64,000 nucleotides of DNA from contig JAHEEC010000002.1 in assembly GCA_024640885.1 (NCBI GenBank), positions 1 to 64,000 of the forward strand. Direction: 5' to 3'. Origin of the DNA: Bacteroidota bacterium. GTDB lineage: Bacteria > Bacteroidota > Bacteroidia > Bacteroidales > GCA-2748055. The notes beneath the pieces are model-generated. The model worked only from the letters and a program-made list of their open reading frames with translations. It was not told the origin of the DNA and ran no database searches. Positions 44,679 through 53,744 of the stretch are shown piece after piece; within the stretch, counting starts at the first letter, position 1, and each line of letters begins with the position of its first letter. Made by a program: the position numbers and the translations under genes.

Positions 44679-45504
44679 GCACCATTTCTGTGTCTTCACC
44701 AAAGAGTATGGAATCGGGCACAGGTAACAGGGTTGAATCGACGGTCAGCCAGATATCCACTTCCATGCCCATATTCAACCTCCTGAACTCATCGAACTCG
44801 GGATACTGCCTCCAGATGAATGCCTGAGCGCTATCCTTTGCATTTTCAATGCTTTGATCATAAGTGATGGCTCCAATATTCAAATAGTAATCCGCGATCA
44901 TGTCCACTGCTGCAATCAATGAAACTCCAACCAGATCAGGCACCCTGGTTGTTTCCTGACTCAGACCCATTCCCAGCACCAGATTGATTACCGCCCCTTT
45001 GGTTATTTCGGTTCCTTCATTAATAACGGTGTCATGGTGCATTTGTTGTAGCACGTTATTGATGGCGTAATCGGGCCTGTACTCGATATCGCCCAGTACC
45101 AGGCCGGCATTTTGCAAAGCGAGCCGTGCCTGGCGGATGGACAATCCAACCAGTTTTGGCATGGGTACCGTTTCCAGGTTCAGGGCATTCATGGTGAGGA
45201 ATATCCGCCGGTTCTTTTTTACACGGGAATCTGCTTCTGGATTCTGCTTCAATACAGTACCCCTTGGCATCTCCATCGAGAAAACCGAATCCACCACTTC
45301 AAACCTCAACCTTCGGGAGGATGTTACATCCTCTACCTCCTCAACTGTCAGCCCTGCCAGGTTGGGGACAGTAATGGACTGCCCATGGTGGGTATAAATC
45401 CTTAGCCAGCCAAGGGTCCCTATCAATAATAGGATTGCAATGGCAGCTGCGAGCCCGAGGTGCCGAAGGAATAACTTTGTGGTGAGAAACCTTAAAAAAT
45501 CCAT
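44671..45504 (-). CDS. Membrane-anchored PASTA-domain protein
   Basis: 277 residues. One transmembrane helix lies at about 17-35, then three PASTA domains in the periplasm (starting ITVPNLAGLTVEEVED, VPMPKLVGLSIRQARLAL and TRVPDLVGVSLIAAVD). There is no kinase or transpeptidase domain. PASTA domains bind peptidoglycan or related ligands in other bacteria. Coupled to the T9SS cargo gene by an 8-bp overlap, with the RluD-like gene next, an order common in Bacteroidota as far as I recall. Confidence 0.88.
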   Translation of the reverse strand: MDFLRFLTTKLFLRHLGLAAAIAILLLIGTLGWLRIYTHHGQSITVPNLAGLTVEEVEDVTSSRRLRFEVVDSVFSMEMPRGTVLKQNPEADSRVKKNRRIFLTMNALNLETVPMPKLVGLSIRQARLALQNAGLVLGDIEYRPDYAINNVLQQMHHDTVINEGTEITKGAVINLVLGMGLSQETTRVPDLVGVSLIAAVDMIADYYLNIGAITYDQSIENAKDSAQAFIWRQYPEFDEFRRLNMGMEVDIWLTVDSTLLPVPDSILFGEDTEMVHD

Positions 45505-45545
45505 TTTAAGAGCTTTGTATAAAGGTATAGTTTATTCTATGAAAT

Positions 45546-46982
45546 CTATGCCCCACTGGTGACGAGCCCGGTCTTTGTGATCATAGACGATTCCTGGTAA
45601 ACCTCATAATCGGTATTGATGGACCAGAGATCGTGGCCAGCATTATCCAGGATATTCTCGGAAACGCGCATCCCCATCAGGATGCTGTGATCCTGGTTGT
45701 TGTATTTATACGCGCCATACCTGCCAATGACATGAAGCCCCTCCACACTACCCAGATGGGATTCAACCGTCTTCATGATCTCCCTGTATCCCTTGAAATA
45801 TACCGGGTAACACCTGGGGAGCCTCACCACATGCCCCGCGCTGACCTCACCAACCATTACCAGGCCAGTTTTTTCGATCTCTTCGGTGGCCTGCCTGATT
45901 AACATGTCGGGGTCCAGGCCCCACAAAGGATCCTCAAAATAACACCAGTATTCCATGCAAAGGATCGTGGATCCTGAATCGCCATAGACGGAAGGCAACC
46001 AGTTCCTGAAATTGGTTACCCTGCCTACATTTACCGCGGGCTCATGGATGTAAAGCCACTGGTCGGGGAAAAGGTCTGTCCGGTCCACCCTTAGATATAC
46101 CAGGATGGTATTCCTGAAGGTGAGCTTTTTTGCCTGTTCAAGCACCTTCCCGGGGACCTCGGGCAACCTTTGGACCAGCAAAGAGAGGGGCATCGTGGAG
46201 ATGATGTGGTCATAGTCCCTGATCTCCCCGTTCTCAAGCTGGAGGGATCGGGCTGTGCCCCCTGAACAGATCACTCTCTCCACTCCCGTGTTCAAATGGA
46301 TCCGGCCGCCCCTGGAGGTGATCTTCTCCTGCATGGACTCATACACACTCCCGGTCCCCCCAATGGGATAGGCAAACTGGTCCACAAGGGTGGCGTGTTT
46401 GTTTCCTTTTCCGGAGAGGATGGCATTTTTTATGGCTTCGAACAGTGAAAGCTTTTTAATGCGCTGGGCTGCAAAGTCAGAATCCAGCTCACTGCAGGAT
46501 ATCCCCCATAATTTCTCGGAATAGGTCTTAAAAAAAATGGTATACAGCCTTTTCCCAAACCTGCTGGTGACCCATCCTTCAAAAGTTGAAGTATCCCTGG
46601 TGGGAAACATGCGTTCAACCAGGTAGCTTGTAAAACAGCGGATTGCTTCAAAAATGCCGAGTCCGGCCAGGGCATTGAAGGCACGGATGGGGTAATCAAA
46701 AAACCGTTTCTTGTAGTAGATCCTGGTCTGCCGGTTTACAATATCGTAGCGCTCCTTTACCACCTCAAGCCAGAGGGCATTGATTTTTGAATCCTGACTG
46801 AAAAAGCGGTGGGGACCAAGGTCTACCCTTTGTTCCCAGAGATCGATTGATTTGGAGAGCCCCCCTACCTGTTCACTTTTTTCAAACACATCGAGAAGGG
46901 AAACTTTATCAACCAGGTGTTTTGAAATTTCATATGCTGCCGTCATTCCTGCCGGTCCTGCTCCGATCACTGCGATCCTCAT
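45546..46982 (-). CDS. FAD-dependent oxidoreductase (amine-oxidase/UDP-galactopyranose mutase-like)
   Basis: 478 residues. The N-terminal dinucleotide site IAVIGAGPAGMTAAYEISKH and the following EKSEQVGGLSKSIDLWEQRVDLGPH resemble the UGM/protoporphyrinogen oxidase-like superfamily. The C-terminal HVIGRYGAYKYNNQDHSIL completes the FAD fold. Members with this LGPHRFF signature are often linked to surface glycan synthesis, but the substrate is not clear. A TATTTTTG -7 box lies 21 bp upstream. Confidence 0.82.
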   Translation of the reverse strand: MRIAVIGAGPAGMTAAYEISKHLVDKVSLLDVFEKSEQVGGLSKSIDLWEQRVDLGPHRFFSQDSKINALWLEVVKERYDIVNRQTRIYYKKRFFDYPIRAFNALAGLGIFEAIRCFTSYLVERMFPTRDTSTFEGWVTSRFGKRLYTIFFKTYSEKLWGISCSELDSDFAAQRIKKLSLFEAIKNAILSGKGNKHATLVDQFAYPIGGTGSVYESMQEKITSRGGRIHLNTGVERVICSGGTARSLQLENGEIRDYDHIISTMPLSLLVQRLPEVPGKVLEQAKKLTFRNTILVYLRVDRTDLFPDQWLYIHEPAVNVGRVTNFRNWLPSVYGDSGSTILCMEYWCYFEDPLWGLDPDMLIRQATEEIEKTGLVMVGEVSAGHVVRLPRCYPVYFKGYREIMKTVESHLGSVEGLHVIGRYGAYKYNNQDHSILMGMRVSENILDNAGHDLWSINTDYEVYQESSMITKTGLVTSGA

Positions 46983-47002
46983 ACATTATTATCTAGAAGG
47001 CC

Positions 47003-47010
47003 CAAAAATA
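47003..47010 (-). promoter_or_regulatory. -7 box (TATTTTTG) for the FAD oxidoreductase gene
   Basis: Exact TAnnTTTG on the minus strand, 21 bp before the ATG. No clear -33 element. Confidence 0.35.
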
Positions 47011-47022
47011 GAAAAAAATACG

Positions 47023-49848
47023 TCACCGGATCCTGTTTAATTGCTCTCTGACGGTGTTGGCCATTCCTGAATCCCCGTAATATTCATATACCTCGGCCAA
47101 TTTTTCATAGGCGGCAGTAAATTTGCCATTGTACCGGATGGCCTGCTTGAAATTATATATTGCATTGTCCTTGTCGTTTCTCATGGCATAACACAATCCC
47201 AGGTTGTAATACCCTGAATAGAACTTAAAGTTGGATTGAATGGCCATATTAATGATCCGGATGGCTTCGTCCAGCAAGGCCTCATTTTTGGTCACATCCG
47301 CTTCAATGAAGTATGAATAGCCCTTCAGATTCAATGCTTTGTCATAATCGGGATAGATCTCAAGCAATCGGTCCATGGCGCTCCGCGCTTCTTCAAAACG
47401 GAGGAAGGTGGCATTCACATTTCCAAGCTCAAGGTAGGCCACTTCATTGTTTTCATCATAATGAACGGCGCTCTCAAGATACTCCAGGGCCTGGTTCAAT
47501 TTTACAGGATCCTGTTCCCTGATCCCTTCCGCCAGAAGCGTGGATCCGTAATAATCATCTTTGTTCTTTCTCTCCACGATGGCAGCCACCACCACATTAT
47601 CCACCTTGATCTCATGAATGACATTCTTGGGAGGCCAGAGCCCGTGGTTCAACTGGTATGGATGGATGTAATTGCAATAGAGGATGGCATAATCCCAGTC
47701 ATACTTTCCGCGGTCGTAATACCTGCTGTAAAAAGGATTCACGTTGTCAAGGTGGTCCTTGAAATAATAAGCCAGATTGGAGTTGCTGACCACCCGGATC
47801 GGTTTTTCCGGTGTGGCCTCAATCCCTGGCAGAATCTCACTGAGGAAATAGTCTGAGGCAGGTTTCAGGCTGTTGGCATAATAATCTGTTTCAAACCTTC
47901 CGAAGGTATTGTTGATGCCCCCTGACCATTCGTTGAAATAGATATAGGTATTGGGATGGTTGCGGATGGTATGAACCAGGGGATGGGCAAGTCCGGCGGC
48001 CAGCACCAGGAGGGCAACGTATCTGCCCCACCCCCTCCTGATCTTCCTGATAAGGCTGGTCAGGGCAATTGCTGCAAGGGCAAGCATGGAAGGATAAATG
48101 AACATCATATGCCTCCACCCTCCATACACGTTTGATTCACGGTAGATGATAAAGATCACCGGGAAGAGGATCGTAAACCACAGCAGGAAATACCAGTATC
48201 CCTGTCGCTCCTTACGGTCCATGTACCATGTAGAAGCAGAAGCGATCCAGCCAAGCAGGATGATCACCGGTACGCTGATGATCACATTGAGCGGAATATA
48301 GTGCCAGGGAAGGTTGTCCGACCAGTATATCATCCCATTATAAAGCACCCTGATGGAGACCTGGATATTGGTCATCACCTTGAAGGCCTGGATGGGGTGA
48401 TTGATCATGTCCTGCAGTGCATAGGGCCAGGTAAGAAGGCTCAGGACATATCCGCCCGCAGAGATCAGGATGAGCGTCAGGAGCCCTTTGATGGCAAACC
48501 GCCACCACCCCGCAGAAAAAATTTTCCAGGGCCATTTATGAATGATCAGATAGAGACCCGCAAACATGAAAAGATATGGGACCAGCAGCATCCCGCCAAT
48601 CCTGATCCCGTTGCTCCACCCTATGCCCAGCGCAATCCAGAGGGCCGACCGGGTACTGATGCGGGGGAGTTTTTTCAGGAAAAGAATGATGTGGTAAAGG
48701 GTAAAAATGTTTCCCAGTGCAAATGGCACATCCATGGGATTATTGAAGGAATGCCCCAGAAATCTGGGCGACAAAAACATAAGGATGAGGGCCAGCAGTC
48801 CCCCCGAATATCCTGCAAATAACTTCACCAGCAACCCGGTTACAAGGATTGCAGCTGCCCCTGAAATGGCGATCATTGCATGCCTGGCTTCATAGGGGTG
48901 ATCTTCAAGGTGAAAGAGCCGGATGAGCAGATAGGTGAAAAAATCGAATGATTGGCCGTAGAAATTGAGTTTATACTGGGGGTCGTTCAGGGCTGAGGGA
49001 TCATCTTCTGTGAAATACTTGTACACTTTGATGGCGTGTTCATAGTGCTTTTCATCATCCCCCGAGAGCCCTGCATCAAGGCTCAGGATGGGAAGGATAA
49101 TGAAGATCGCCAGGGCCACGGATAGAAAAGCCAACCTGAACAGCGGGTGTTCCTTGATAAAAAACAGGTTTCTCAGGGAGGGCTGCTGCATCTCCTTCAG
49201 TGGAAGTGAAGTGTTCCAGGCCAGGTTTAGCTTCAGCCTCTCAAGGAGCGGTAAGTTTGCCGGGGCATCATCGGCTGCCGGATCATCCTGGTGTATGACC
49301 ACCTCGCTGCACTCAAATCCACGTTTTTCAAGGACCCATCTGGCCCACCGGTGACCGGGGGGAGTTTTTTCACCGCCGATGGCAAGCAGGTATGGCATCG
49401 CTTCTGCAGGAATGATCACCCCTGCCTTTTCCCGGCTGGTTTTTCCTTTAAAGGTAATATCGTAGAAGTGAAGGGTTCTTGAGTCACCGGGAAGCGGCAA
49501 ACGGAAAAATTCATTTGGATTGACCTGCCTGTCAGGCATTGGGGGTTCCATAATAACCACATATCCCTCTCGGAACAGTTCAGAGTCCAGCTCCGCTTCC
49601 GGTCGGTCACTGGCAAGATACTGGATGAGCCTGTGCTCCGCCATGGGAGGAGGGTTTCCCCGGTAGAGGCAGAGGATCCTTGAATTTGACAGGTGTTCGG
49701 ATTTGATTTTTCCGGCAAACTCCAGGAGGTATTCGGCAAAGTTCTGTGGCTCTTCGGGGCAGGTAAACAGAAAAAGGGCAGAGAAGCTGTCTTTGGAGGA
49801 TTCTCCCTCTTTCTGCCTTTGTTTGCGATGTGTACCCTTTTTTGCCAT
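47023..49848 (-). CDS. Polytopic glycosyltransferase-39-like membrane protein with C-terminal TPR repeats
   Basis: 941 residues in three parts. An N-terminal soluble region covers about 1-235. A membrane domain follows with about ten helices (residues 240-610) and an acidic first loop (LDAGLSGDDEKHYEHAIKVY) as in GT39/ArnT-like dolichyl- or polyprenyl-phosphate sugar transferases. The C-terminal 180 residues contain TPR units (NEVAYLELGNVNATFLRFEEA, FYSGYYNLGLCYAMRNDKDNA, FTAAYEKLAEVYEYYGDSGMA). The soluble N-terminus with PMPDRQVNPNEFFRLPLPGD is not one I recognise. It likely transfers a lipid-linked sugar at the periplasmic side, with the TPR part holding the acceptor (inference). Confidence 0.72.
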   Translation of the reverse strand: MAKKGTHRKQRQKEGESSKDSFSALFLFTCPEEPQNFAEYLLEFAGKIKSEHLSNSRILCLYRGNPPPMAEHRLIQYLASDRPEAELDSELFREGYVVIMEPPMPDRQVNPNEFFRLPLPGDSRTLHFYDITFKGKTSREKAGVIIPAEAMPYLLAIGGEKTPPGHRWARWVLEKRGFECSEVVIHQDDPAADDAPANLPLLERLKLNLAWNTSLPLKEMQQPSLRNLFFIKEHPLFRLAFLSVALAIFIILPILSLDAGLSGDDEKHYEHAIKVYKYFTEDDPSALNDPQYKLNFYGQSFDFFTYLLIRLFHLEDHPYEARHAMIAISGAAAILVTGLLVKLFAGYSGGLLALILMFLSPRFLGHSFNNPMDVPFALGNIFTLYHIILFLKKLPRISTRSALWIALGIGWSNGIRIGGMLLVPYLFMFAGLYLIIHKWPWKIFSAGWWRFAIKGLLTLILISAGGYVLSLLTWPYALQDMINHPIQAFKVMTNIQVSIRVLYNGMIYWSDNLPWHYIPLNVIISVPVIILLGWIASASTWYMDRKERQGYWYFLLWFTILFPVIFIIYRESNVYGGWRHMMFIYPSMLALAAIALTSLIRKIRRGWGRYVALLVLAAGLAHPLVHTIRNHPNTYIYFNEWSGGINNTFGRFETDYYANSLKPASDYFLSEILPGIEATPEKPIRVVSNSNLAYYFKDHLDNVNPFYSRYYDRGKYDWDYAILYCNYIHPYQLNHGLWPPKNVIHEIKVDNVVVAAIVERKNKDDYYGSTLLAEGIREQDPVKLNQALEYLESAVHYDENNEVAYLELGNVNATFLRFEEARSAMDRLLEIYPDYDKALNLKGYSYFIEADVTKNEALLDEAIRIINMAIQSNFKFYSGYYNLGLCYAMRNDKDNAIYNFKQAIRYNGKFTAAYEKLAEVYEYYGDSGMANTVREQLNRIR

Positions 49849-49901
49849 TAAAACCGATTGAAGCGAGTTCGAAAATACGAATAATCAGCAAAAGAAAGGG
49901 C

Positions 49902-49932
49902 AAAAAAATAACCAACCGGGATCCGGTCGGTT
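49902..49932 (-). terminator. Intrinsic terminator after rpmH
   Basis: On the minus strand a 10-bp stem (AACCGACCGG with CCGGTTGGTT, one G-T pair) with a 3-nt loop is followed by ATTTTTTT. Located 28 bp past the rpmH stop. Confidence 0.85.
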
Positions 49933-49960
49933 ATAGGGGGTAAATTTTATAAGCGTAATA

Positions 49961-50119
49961 TTATGCCTTATGCCGGGGTTCGTCAGAGACAGTGAGTTTC
50001 TTCCGCCCTTTCTTCCTCCTACCGGAAATAATACCGCGGCCGCTGGCGGAGGACATCCTCTCCCTGAAACCGTGCTTGTTCTTTCTTTTCCTGTTGGATG
50101 GTTGAAATGTTCGCTTCAT
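49961..50119 (-). CDS. rpmH: 50S ribosomal protein L34
   Basis: 52 residues from ATG 50119: [22 protein letters not shown], the typical L34 sequence, ending in a basic tail [20 protein letters not shown]. The track start eight codons upstream overlaps the -7 region and is unlikely. It lies downstream of rsmG with its own promoter and terminator. The usual neighbours rnpA and dnaA are not present. Confidence 0.97.
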   Translation of the reverse strand: MKRTFQPSNRKRKNKHGFRERMSSASGRGIISGRRKKGRKKLTVSDEPRHKA

Positions 50120-50140
50120 GACAATGATTGTTTGAGCGTG

Positions 50141-50148
50141 CAAAAGTA
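50141..50148 (-). promoter_or_regulatory. -7 box (TACTTTTG) for rpmH
   Basis: Exact TAnnTTTG on the minus strand, 22 bp before ATG 50119. An ATTG lies 18 bp further upstream as a weak -33, inside the end of rsmG. Confidence 0.45.
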
Positions 50149-50149
50149 G

Positions 50150-50770
50150 TTATTTTTTTAGAAAAACAATCATTTTTGTGTAAAAAAACGGTTCTTCGAA
50201 TAGGGCTGAAATTGGGTACAGTTCCACGCGTTTCCCGAATGGCTTAAGCTCCTCATCCAGGTCACCACCTTTCAGCGAAATCAATCCGCTGGCCATGTTG
50301 CCGGGCTTAGACGGTCGAATCAGATGCTGGGTCCAGGCGGATAATTTTGGGAGAGAGGATACCGCGCGCGAAACCACATAATCGACCTTCTGATCAAGGT
50401 TTTCCATCCTGGCCCTGATCACTGTTACATTGGACAAACCCAGTGTTTGGGAGATCTCCTGTACAAGTTGCACTTTCTTACCGATGGAATCGACCAGCAA
50501 AAAGCGGGCCCCGGGAAATACAATGGCCAGGGGGATGCCAGGAAATCCTCCGCCCGTGCCCACATCCATGATGGAGGAATCCTTCTGGAAATTGAATTTT
50601 TTAGCAATGGCTAGGGAATGGAGGATATGGCGTTCCTCCAGGAATTTCACATCATTCCTGGAAATCACATTGATCCTTTGGTTGAGCGCAGGAACGATGC
50701 TGAGCAATTTCTCGAACTGCCTGTACTGTGTTTGGTCAAGATCAGGAAAGTATTTTCGGAGCAGCTGCAT
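50150..50770 (-). CDS. rsmG: 16S rRNA (guanine527-N7)-methyltransferase
   Basis: 206 residues. The SAM-binding motif MDVGTGGGFPGIPLAI and the preceding LEERHILHSLAIAK are diagnostic of RsmG (GidB). VISRNDVKF precedes them and VVSRAVSSLPKLSAWT follows. It methylates G527 of 16S rRNA. It starts three bases after the ECF sigma gene stop and is followed by rpmH. Confidence 0.96.
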   Translation of the reverse strand: MQLLRKYFPDLDQTQYRQFEKLLSIVPALNQRINVISRNDVKFLEERHILHSLAIAKKFNFQKDSSIMDVGTGGGFPGIPLAIVFPGARFLLVDSIGKKVQLVQEISQTLGLSNVTVIRARMENLDQKVDYVVSRAVSSLPKLSAWTQHLIRPSKPGNMASGLISLKGGDLDEELKPFGKRVELYPISALFEEPFFYTKMIVFLKK

Positions 50771-50773
50771 GCA

Positions 50774-51379
50774 TTATGGCCGTTCCTTGGAACGGTTGAG
50801 TATGTTGAGCAGAAGCTCACGGGCCCTGAAAAGCTGTGCTTTTACTGTTCCGATTGGAATATCCAGCTCTTCGGCGATCTCATCGTAGGAGTATTCTTTG
50901 AAATACCTGAGTTCAACAAGCATCCTGTACCTGGGTTTCAACCGTGAAACCACATTTCTCATATGTTTTATCTTCTGCTTGTTGATCAGGGTGGATTCAG
51001 GATCGAGGGAATCGGACTGGATCAAAGCCGATGGGGAGAGTGAATCCTCCCCGTCCATGGTCTGGTCAAGGGAGACGTGACTGGCCCTTTTCTTTCTTAT
51101 GAAATCGATGCAATTGTTGGTGGCAATCTTAAAGAGCCAGGTGGAGAATGCGAAGTTGGGAGTATACTGGTCGATATTCTTAAAGGCCTTTCCAAAAGCT
51201 TCAATGGTAAGGTCCTCCGCATCGACCGGGCTGTTCACCATTTTTAGCAACATGAAGTAGATGGCATCCCGGTAACGGCCAAGCAATTCACCATAGGCGA
51301 GCTGATCCCCTTTACGGGCTTTTTCCACCAGTTCGATATCCTGCTGGGCCTTCAGTGAAAGATTGGAATTCAACGCCAT
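50774..51379 (-). CDS. ECF-type RNA polymerase sigma factor
   Basis: 201 residues. Region 2 is LAYGELLGRYRDAIYFMLLKMV with DAEDLTIEAFGKAFKN, and region 4 is LKPRYRMLVELRYFKEYSYDEIAEELDIPIGTVKAQ. No anti-sigma gene is adjacent, unlike the sigma factor at 26428. An insert-like linker between regions (SLDQTMDGEDSLSPSALIQS) is longer than usual. It overlaps the preceding glycosyltransferase by 10 bp, and rsmG follows after 3 bp, so it is probably part of a constitutive operon. Confidence 0.93.
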   Translation of the reverse strand: MALNSNLSLKAQQDIELVEKARKGDQLAYGELLGRYRDAIYFMLLKMVNSPVDAEDLTIEAFGKAFKNIDQYTPNFAFSTWLFKIATNNCIDFIRKKRASHVSLDQTMDGEDSLSPSALIQSDSLDPESTLINKQKIKHMRNVVSRLKPRYRMLVELRYFKEYSYDEIAEELDIPIGTVKAQLFRARELLLNILNRSKERP

Positions 51380-52512
51380 GGCTGATACTTAGGTTCAAAT
51401 TTACTGCTTAACCAGATGATCCCTAGAAGAAGGGGCATGAATGGATCAAACAGCAGCGAAGGTAGCAATAAATATTTCTCGTCCAAACGGCGCATTCCCA
51501 ATCTGAATATGATCATCTTTGAAGTTATCAAGACCCCAAAAAGTACCAGCACGTACCACTTCCAGGGAGACAAAATAGACAACAAAACCAGGCAGGAATA
51601 GTTCACCAAACGACTGATCACCTCTCCCGCCAGCCTGAGCCTGGTTCCCTTGTCATACCGCCCCCCTGCCGACAGGTGCCTTTTTTTCTGTTTGAACCAG
51701 GATCTGAATGTTTTCTTCGGGATCGAGACCGTGTGGCTTTCCCTGCTGATCTCCACAGCAGTATTATCCCTCCCGGCAATTTCATTGACCAGCAGGTCAT
51801 CATCTCCCGAGGAGAGATGGTAATGGCTTGCAAATCCTTTATTCTGAAAGAAAAGAGCCTTTTCATAGGCAAGGTTCCGTCCAACGCCCATATACGGCCT
51901 TCCATTAATGGCATATGAAAGGTACTGTATCGCAGTGAACACAGTTTCGTACCGGATCAACAGGTTCAGGATCCCCCTCCCGCTTTCATAACGGCCATAT
52001 CCAAGGACAATCTTCCGCTCCCCTGAGAGATTTGACGCCATCCTCTGCAGCCACTGGTCGCTGACCGGGTAACAATCTGCATCAGTCAGGAGCACATGAT
52101 CGAACCGCGCGGATTTCAGGCCAATGGTCACAGCCAGTTTCTTTCCGTGCAGAAATTTTTCATTGGCAGGGATGGAGGTATACCTTAACCTTTTGTACCG
52201 GACCGATAACTCTGACAACAAATCCTCCGTCCCGTCGGTGGAACAGTCGTTGACCACCACCACCTCAAATTCGGGATAATCCTGCTCCAGGATCCTGGGC
52301 AGGAAGGTTCCCAGGTTCTGTTCTTCATTTTTAGCGCAAATGATCACGGAAATGCCCTTCCCGGAGGCGACCATGGATTCCCCTTTATAATGTGGCAGCT
52401 TCAGGAACACGAGAAGATAGTATCCCATCTGAACAAGGAAAGTGGCAAAAAACAGCGACAGCAAGATCCAATCCTGCACCCTTGAATGTTCGATCAATTC
52501 CCATAGTTCCAT
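51370..52512 (-). CDS. Family 2 glycosyltransferase with membrane helices
   Basis: 380 residues. One N-terminal transmembrane helix is followed by a GT-A domain (ISVIICAKNEEQNLGTFLPRI, VVVNDCSTDGTEDLLSEL, LLTDADCYPVSDQWLQ with the DxD-type site) and the acceptor motif SSGDDDLLVNEIAG and KKRHLSAGGRYDKGT (Q/RxxRW-like). Two or three C-terminal helices follow. It transfers a nucleotide-activated sugar to a lipid or growing glycan; the exact product is unknown. Divergent from tgt. Confidence 0.88.
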   Translation of the reverse strand: MELWELIEHSRVQDWILLSLFFATFLVQMGYYLLVFLKLPHYKGESMVASGKGISVIICAKNEEQNLGTFLPRILEQDYPEFEVVVVNDCSTDGTEDLLSELSVRYKRLRYTSIPANEKFLHGKKLAVTIGLKSARFDHVLLTDADCYPVSDQWLQRMASNLSGERKIVLGYGRYESGRGILNLLIRYETVFTAIQYLSYAINGRPYMGVGRNLAYEKALFFQNKGFASHYHLSSGDDDLLVNEIAGRDNTAVEISRESHTVSIPKKTFRSWFKQKKRHLSAGGRYDKGTRLRLAGEVISRLVNYSCLVLLSILSPWKWYVLVLFGVLITSKMIIFRLGMRRLDEKYLLLPSLLFDPFMPLLLGIIWLSSKFEPKYQPWR

Positions 52513-52570
52513 GGGGTGTAAATTTAGCTGGCAATATCAGAAAAGAAAAAGCAGGTTTTCAACAATTGTT

Positions 52571-52578
52571 TATCTTTG
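52571..52578 (+). promoter_or_regulatory. -7 box (TATCTTTG) for tgt
   Basis: Exact TAnnTTTG, 18 bp before ATG 52597; it overlaps the track's TTG start, which is therefore unlikely. No -33 at normal spacing. Confidence 0.4.
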
Positions 52579-52596
52579 GCTGATCCGGTACATTCT

Positions 52597-53727
52597 ATGA
52601 AATTTAAAGTCACAAAGCGGGACGGGGCCAGCGGCGCAAGGGCCGGCATTATCACTACAGATCACTCGGAGATCCAAACACCGGTTTTTATGCCGGTGGG
52701 GACTGCAGGAAGTGTGAAGGGTATCCACCAGCATGAATTGCGGGATGATATTGACGCACCTGTTATTCTCGGGAATACTTATCACCTGTACCTGAGACCT
52801 GGTCTGGATACCATCAGGGGCGCAGGGGGATTGCACAGGTTTATGAACTGGGATCGCTCCATCCTGACCGATAGCGGTGGGTACCAGGTATTCTCCCTGG
52901 CAGCCAATCGAAAACTGACTCCGGAAGGTGCCTGGTTCAGCTCCCATATTGATGGGTCCAAGCACCTCTTTACCCCCGAGAACATCGTGGATATCCAGCG
53001 GATCATCGGAGCCGATATTATCATGGCTTTCGATGAATGCACCCCCTGGCCCTGCGACCTGGAATATGCCAAAAACTCACTGGACCTCACCCACGACTGG
53101 CTTGACAGGGGCCTGGAGCGTTTTGCCACCACGGAACCGCTTTACGGACATCAACAGGCTTTTTTTCCCATCGTTCAAGGAAGTGTGTTTAAAGATCTGA
53201 GGGGGGCCTCAGCAGAATATGTGGCCCGGAAAGGTGCAGCTGGCAATGCCATCGGGGGGCTTTCGGTGGGAGAACCGGCAGAAGAGATGTATGCAATGCT
53301 GGAAGTGGTGAACGGGATCCTGCCCGAGGATAAACCCCGTTACCTGATGGGGGTGGGGACCCCTGTGAATATTCTTGAAGCCATTTCCCTGGGTGTGGAT
53401 ATGTTCGATTGCGTGATGCCCACCAGGAACGGGCGAAACGGGATGTTATTTACAAGGGAGGGGATCATCAATATTAAAAACAGGAAATGGATGGACGACT
53501 ATTCCCCCCTTGATCCCGATGGACACAGCAGAGTGGACACGCAATATTCGAAAGCATACCTCCGTCATTTAATCATATCCGGTGAAATGCTGGGGGCCCA
53601 GATTGCCAGTCTGCATAACCTGGCCTTCTACCTATGGCTTGTCCGGAAAGCGCATGAGCAAATCAATAGCGGAACATTCACCACATGGAAGGAAAGAATT
53701 CTACCGGCCTTAAGTACAAGATTGTAA
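52597..53727 (+). CDS. tgt: tRNA-guanine transglycosylase (queuosine pathway)
   Basis: 376 residues. It exchanges guanine for a 7-deazaguanine base at tRNA wobble position 34. Motifs are MPVGTAGSVKGIHQHEL, the catalytic DSGGYQVFSLA, VQGSVFKDLR, GGLSVGEPAEEMY and FDCVMPTRNGRNG. The usual zinc site C-x-C-x2-C before YSRAYLRHL is absent: this protein reads DPDGHSRVDTQYSKAYLRHL there, keeping only the histidine in LHNLAFY. The fold and catalytic residues look intact. It ends 17 bp before the permease gene start that I favour. Confidence 0.93.
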   Translation: MKFKVTKRDGASGARAGIITTDHSEIQTPVFMPVGTAGSVKGIHQHELRDDIDAPVILGNTYHLYLRPGLDTIRGAGGLHRFMNWDRSILTDSGGYQVFSLAANRKLTPEGAWFSSHIDGSKHLFTPENIVDIQRIIGADIIMAFDECTPWPCDLEYAKNSLDLTHDWLDRGLERFATTEPLYGHQQAFFPIVQGSVFKDLRGASAEYVARKGAAGNAIGGLSVGEPAEEMYAMLEVVNGILPEDKPRYLMGVGTPVNILEAISLGVDMFDCVMPTRNGRNGMLFTREGIINIKNRKWMDDYSPLDPDGHSRVDTQYSKAYLRHLIISGEMLGAQIASLHNLAFYLWLVRKAHEQINSGTFTTWKERILPALSTRL

Positions 53728-53744
53728 GGTTTTTTGGCCTTAAA

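Noticed and set aside
44679-44702. TTG start of the T9SS cargo protein
   Set aside because: ATG 44678 directly precedes the signal peptide and gives a coupled overlap with the PASTA gene.
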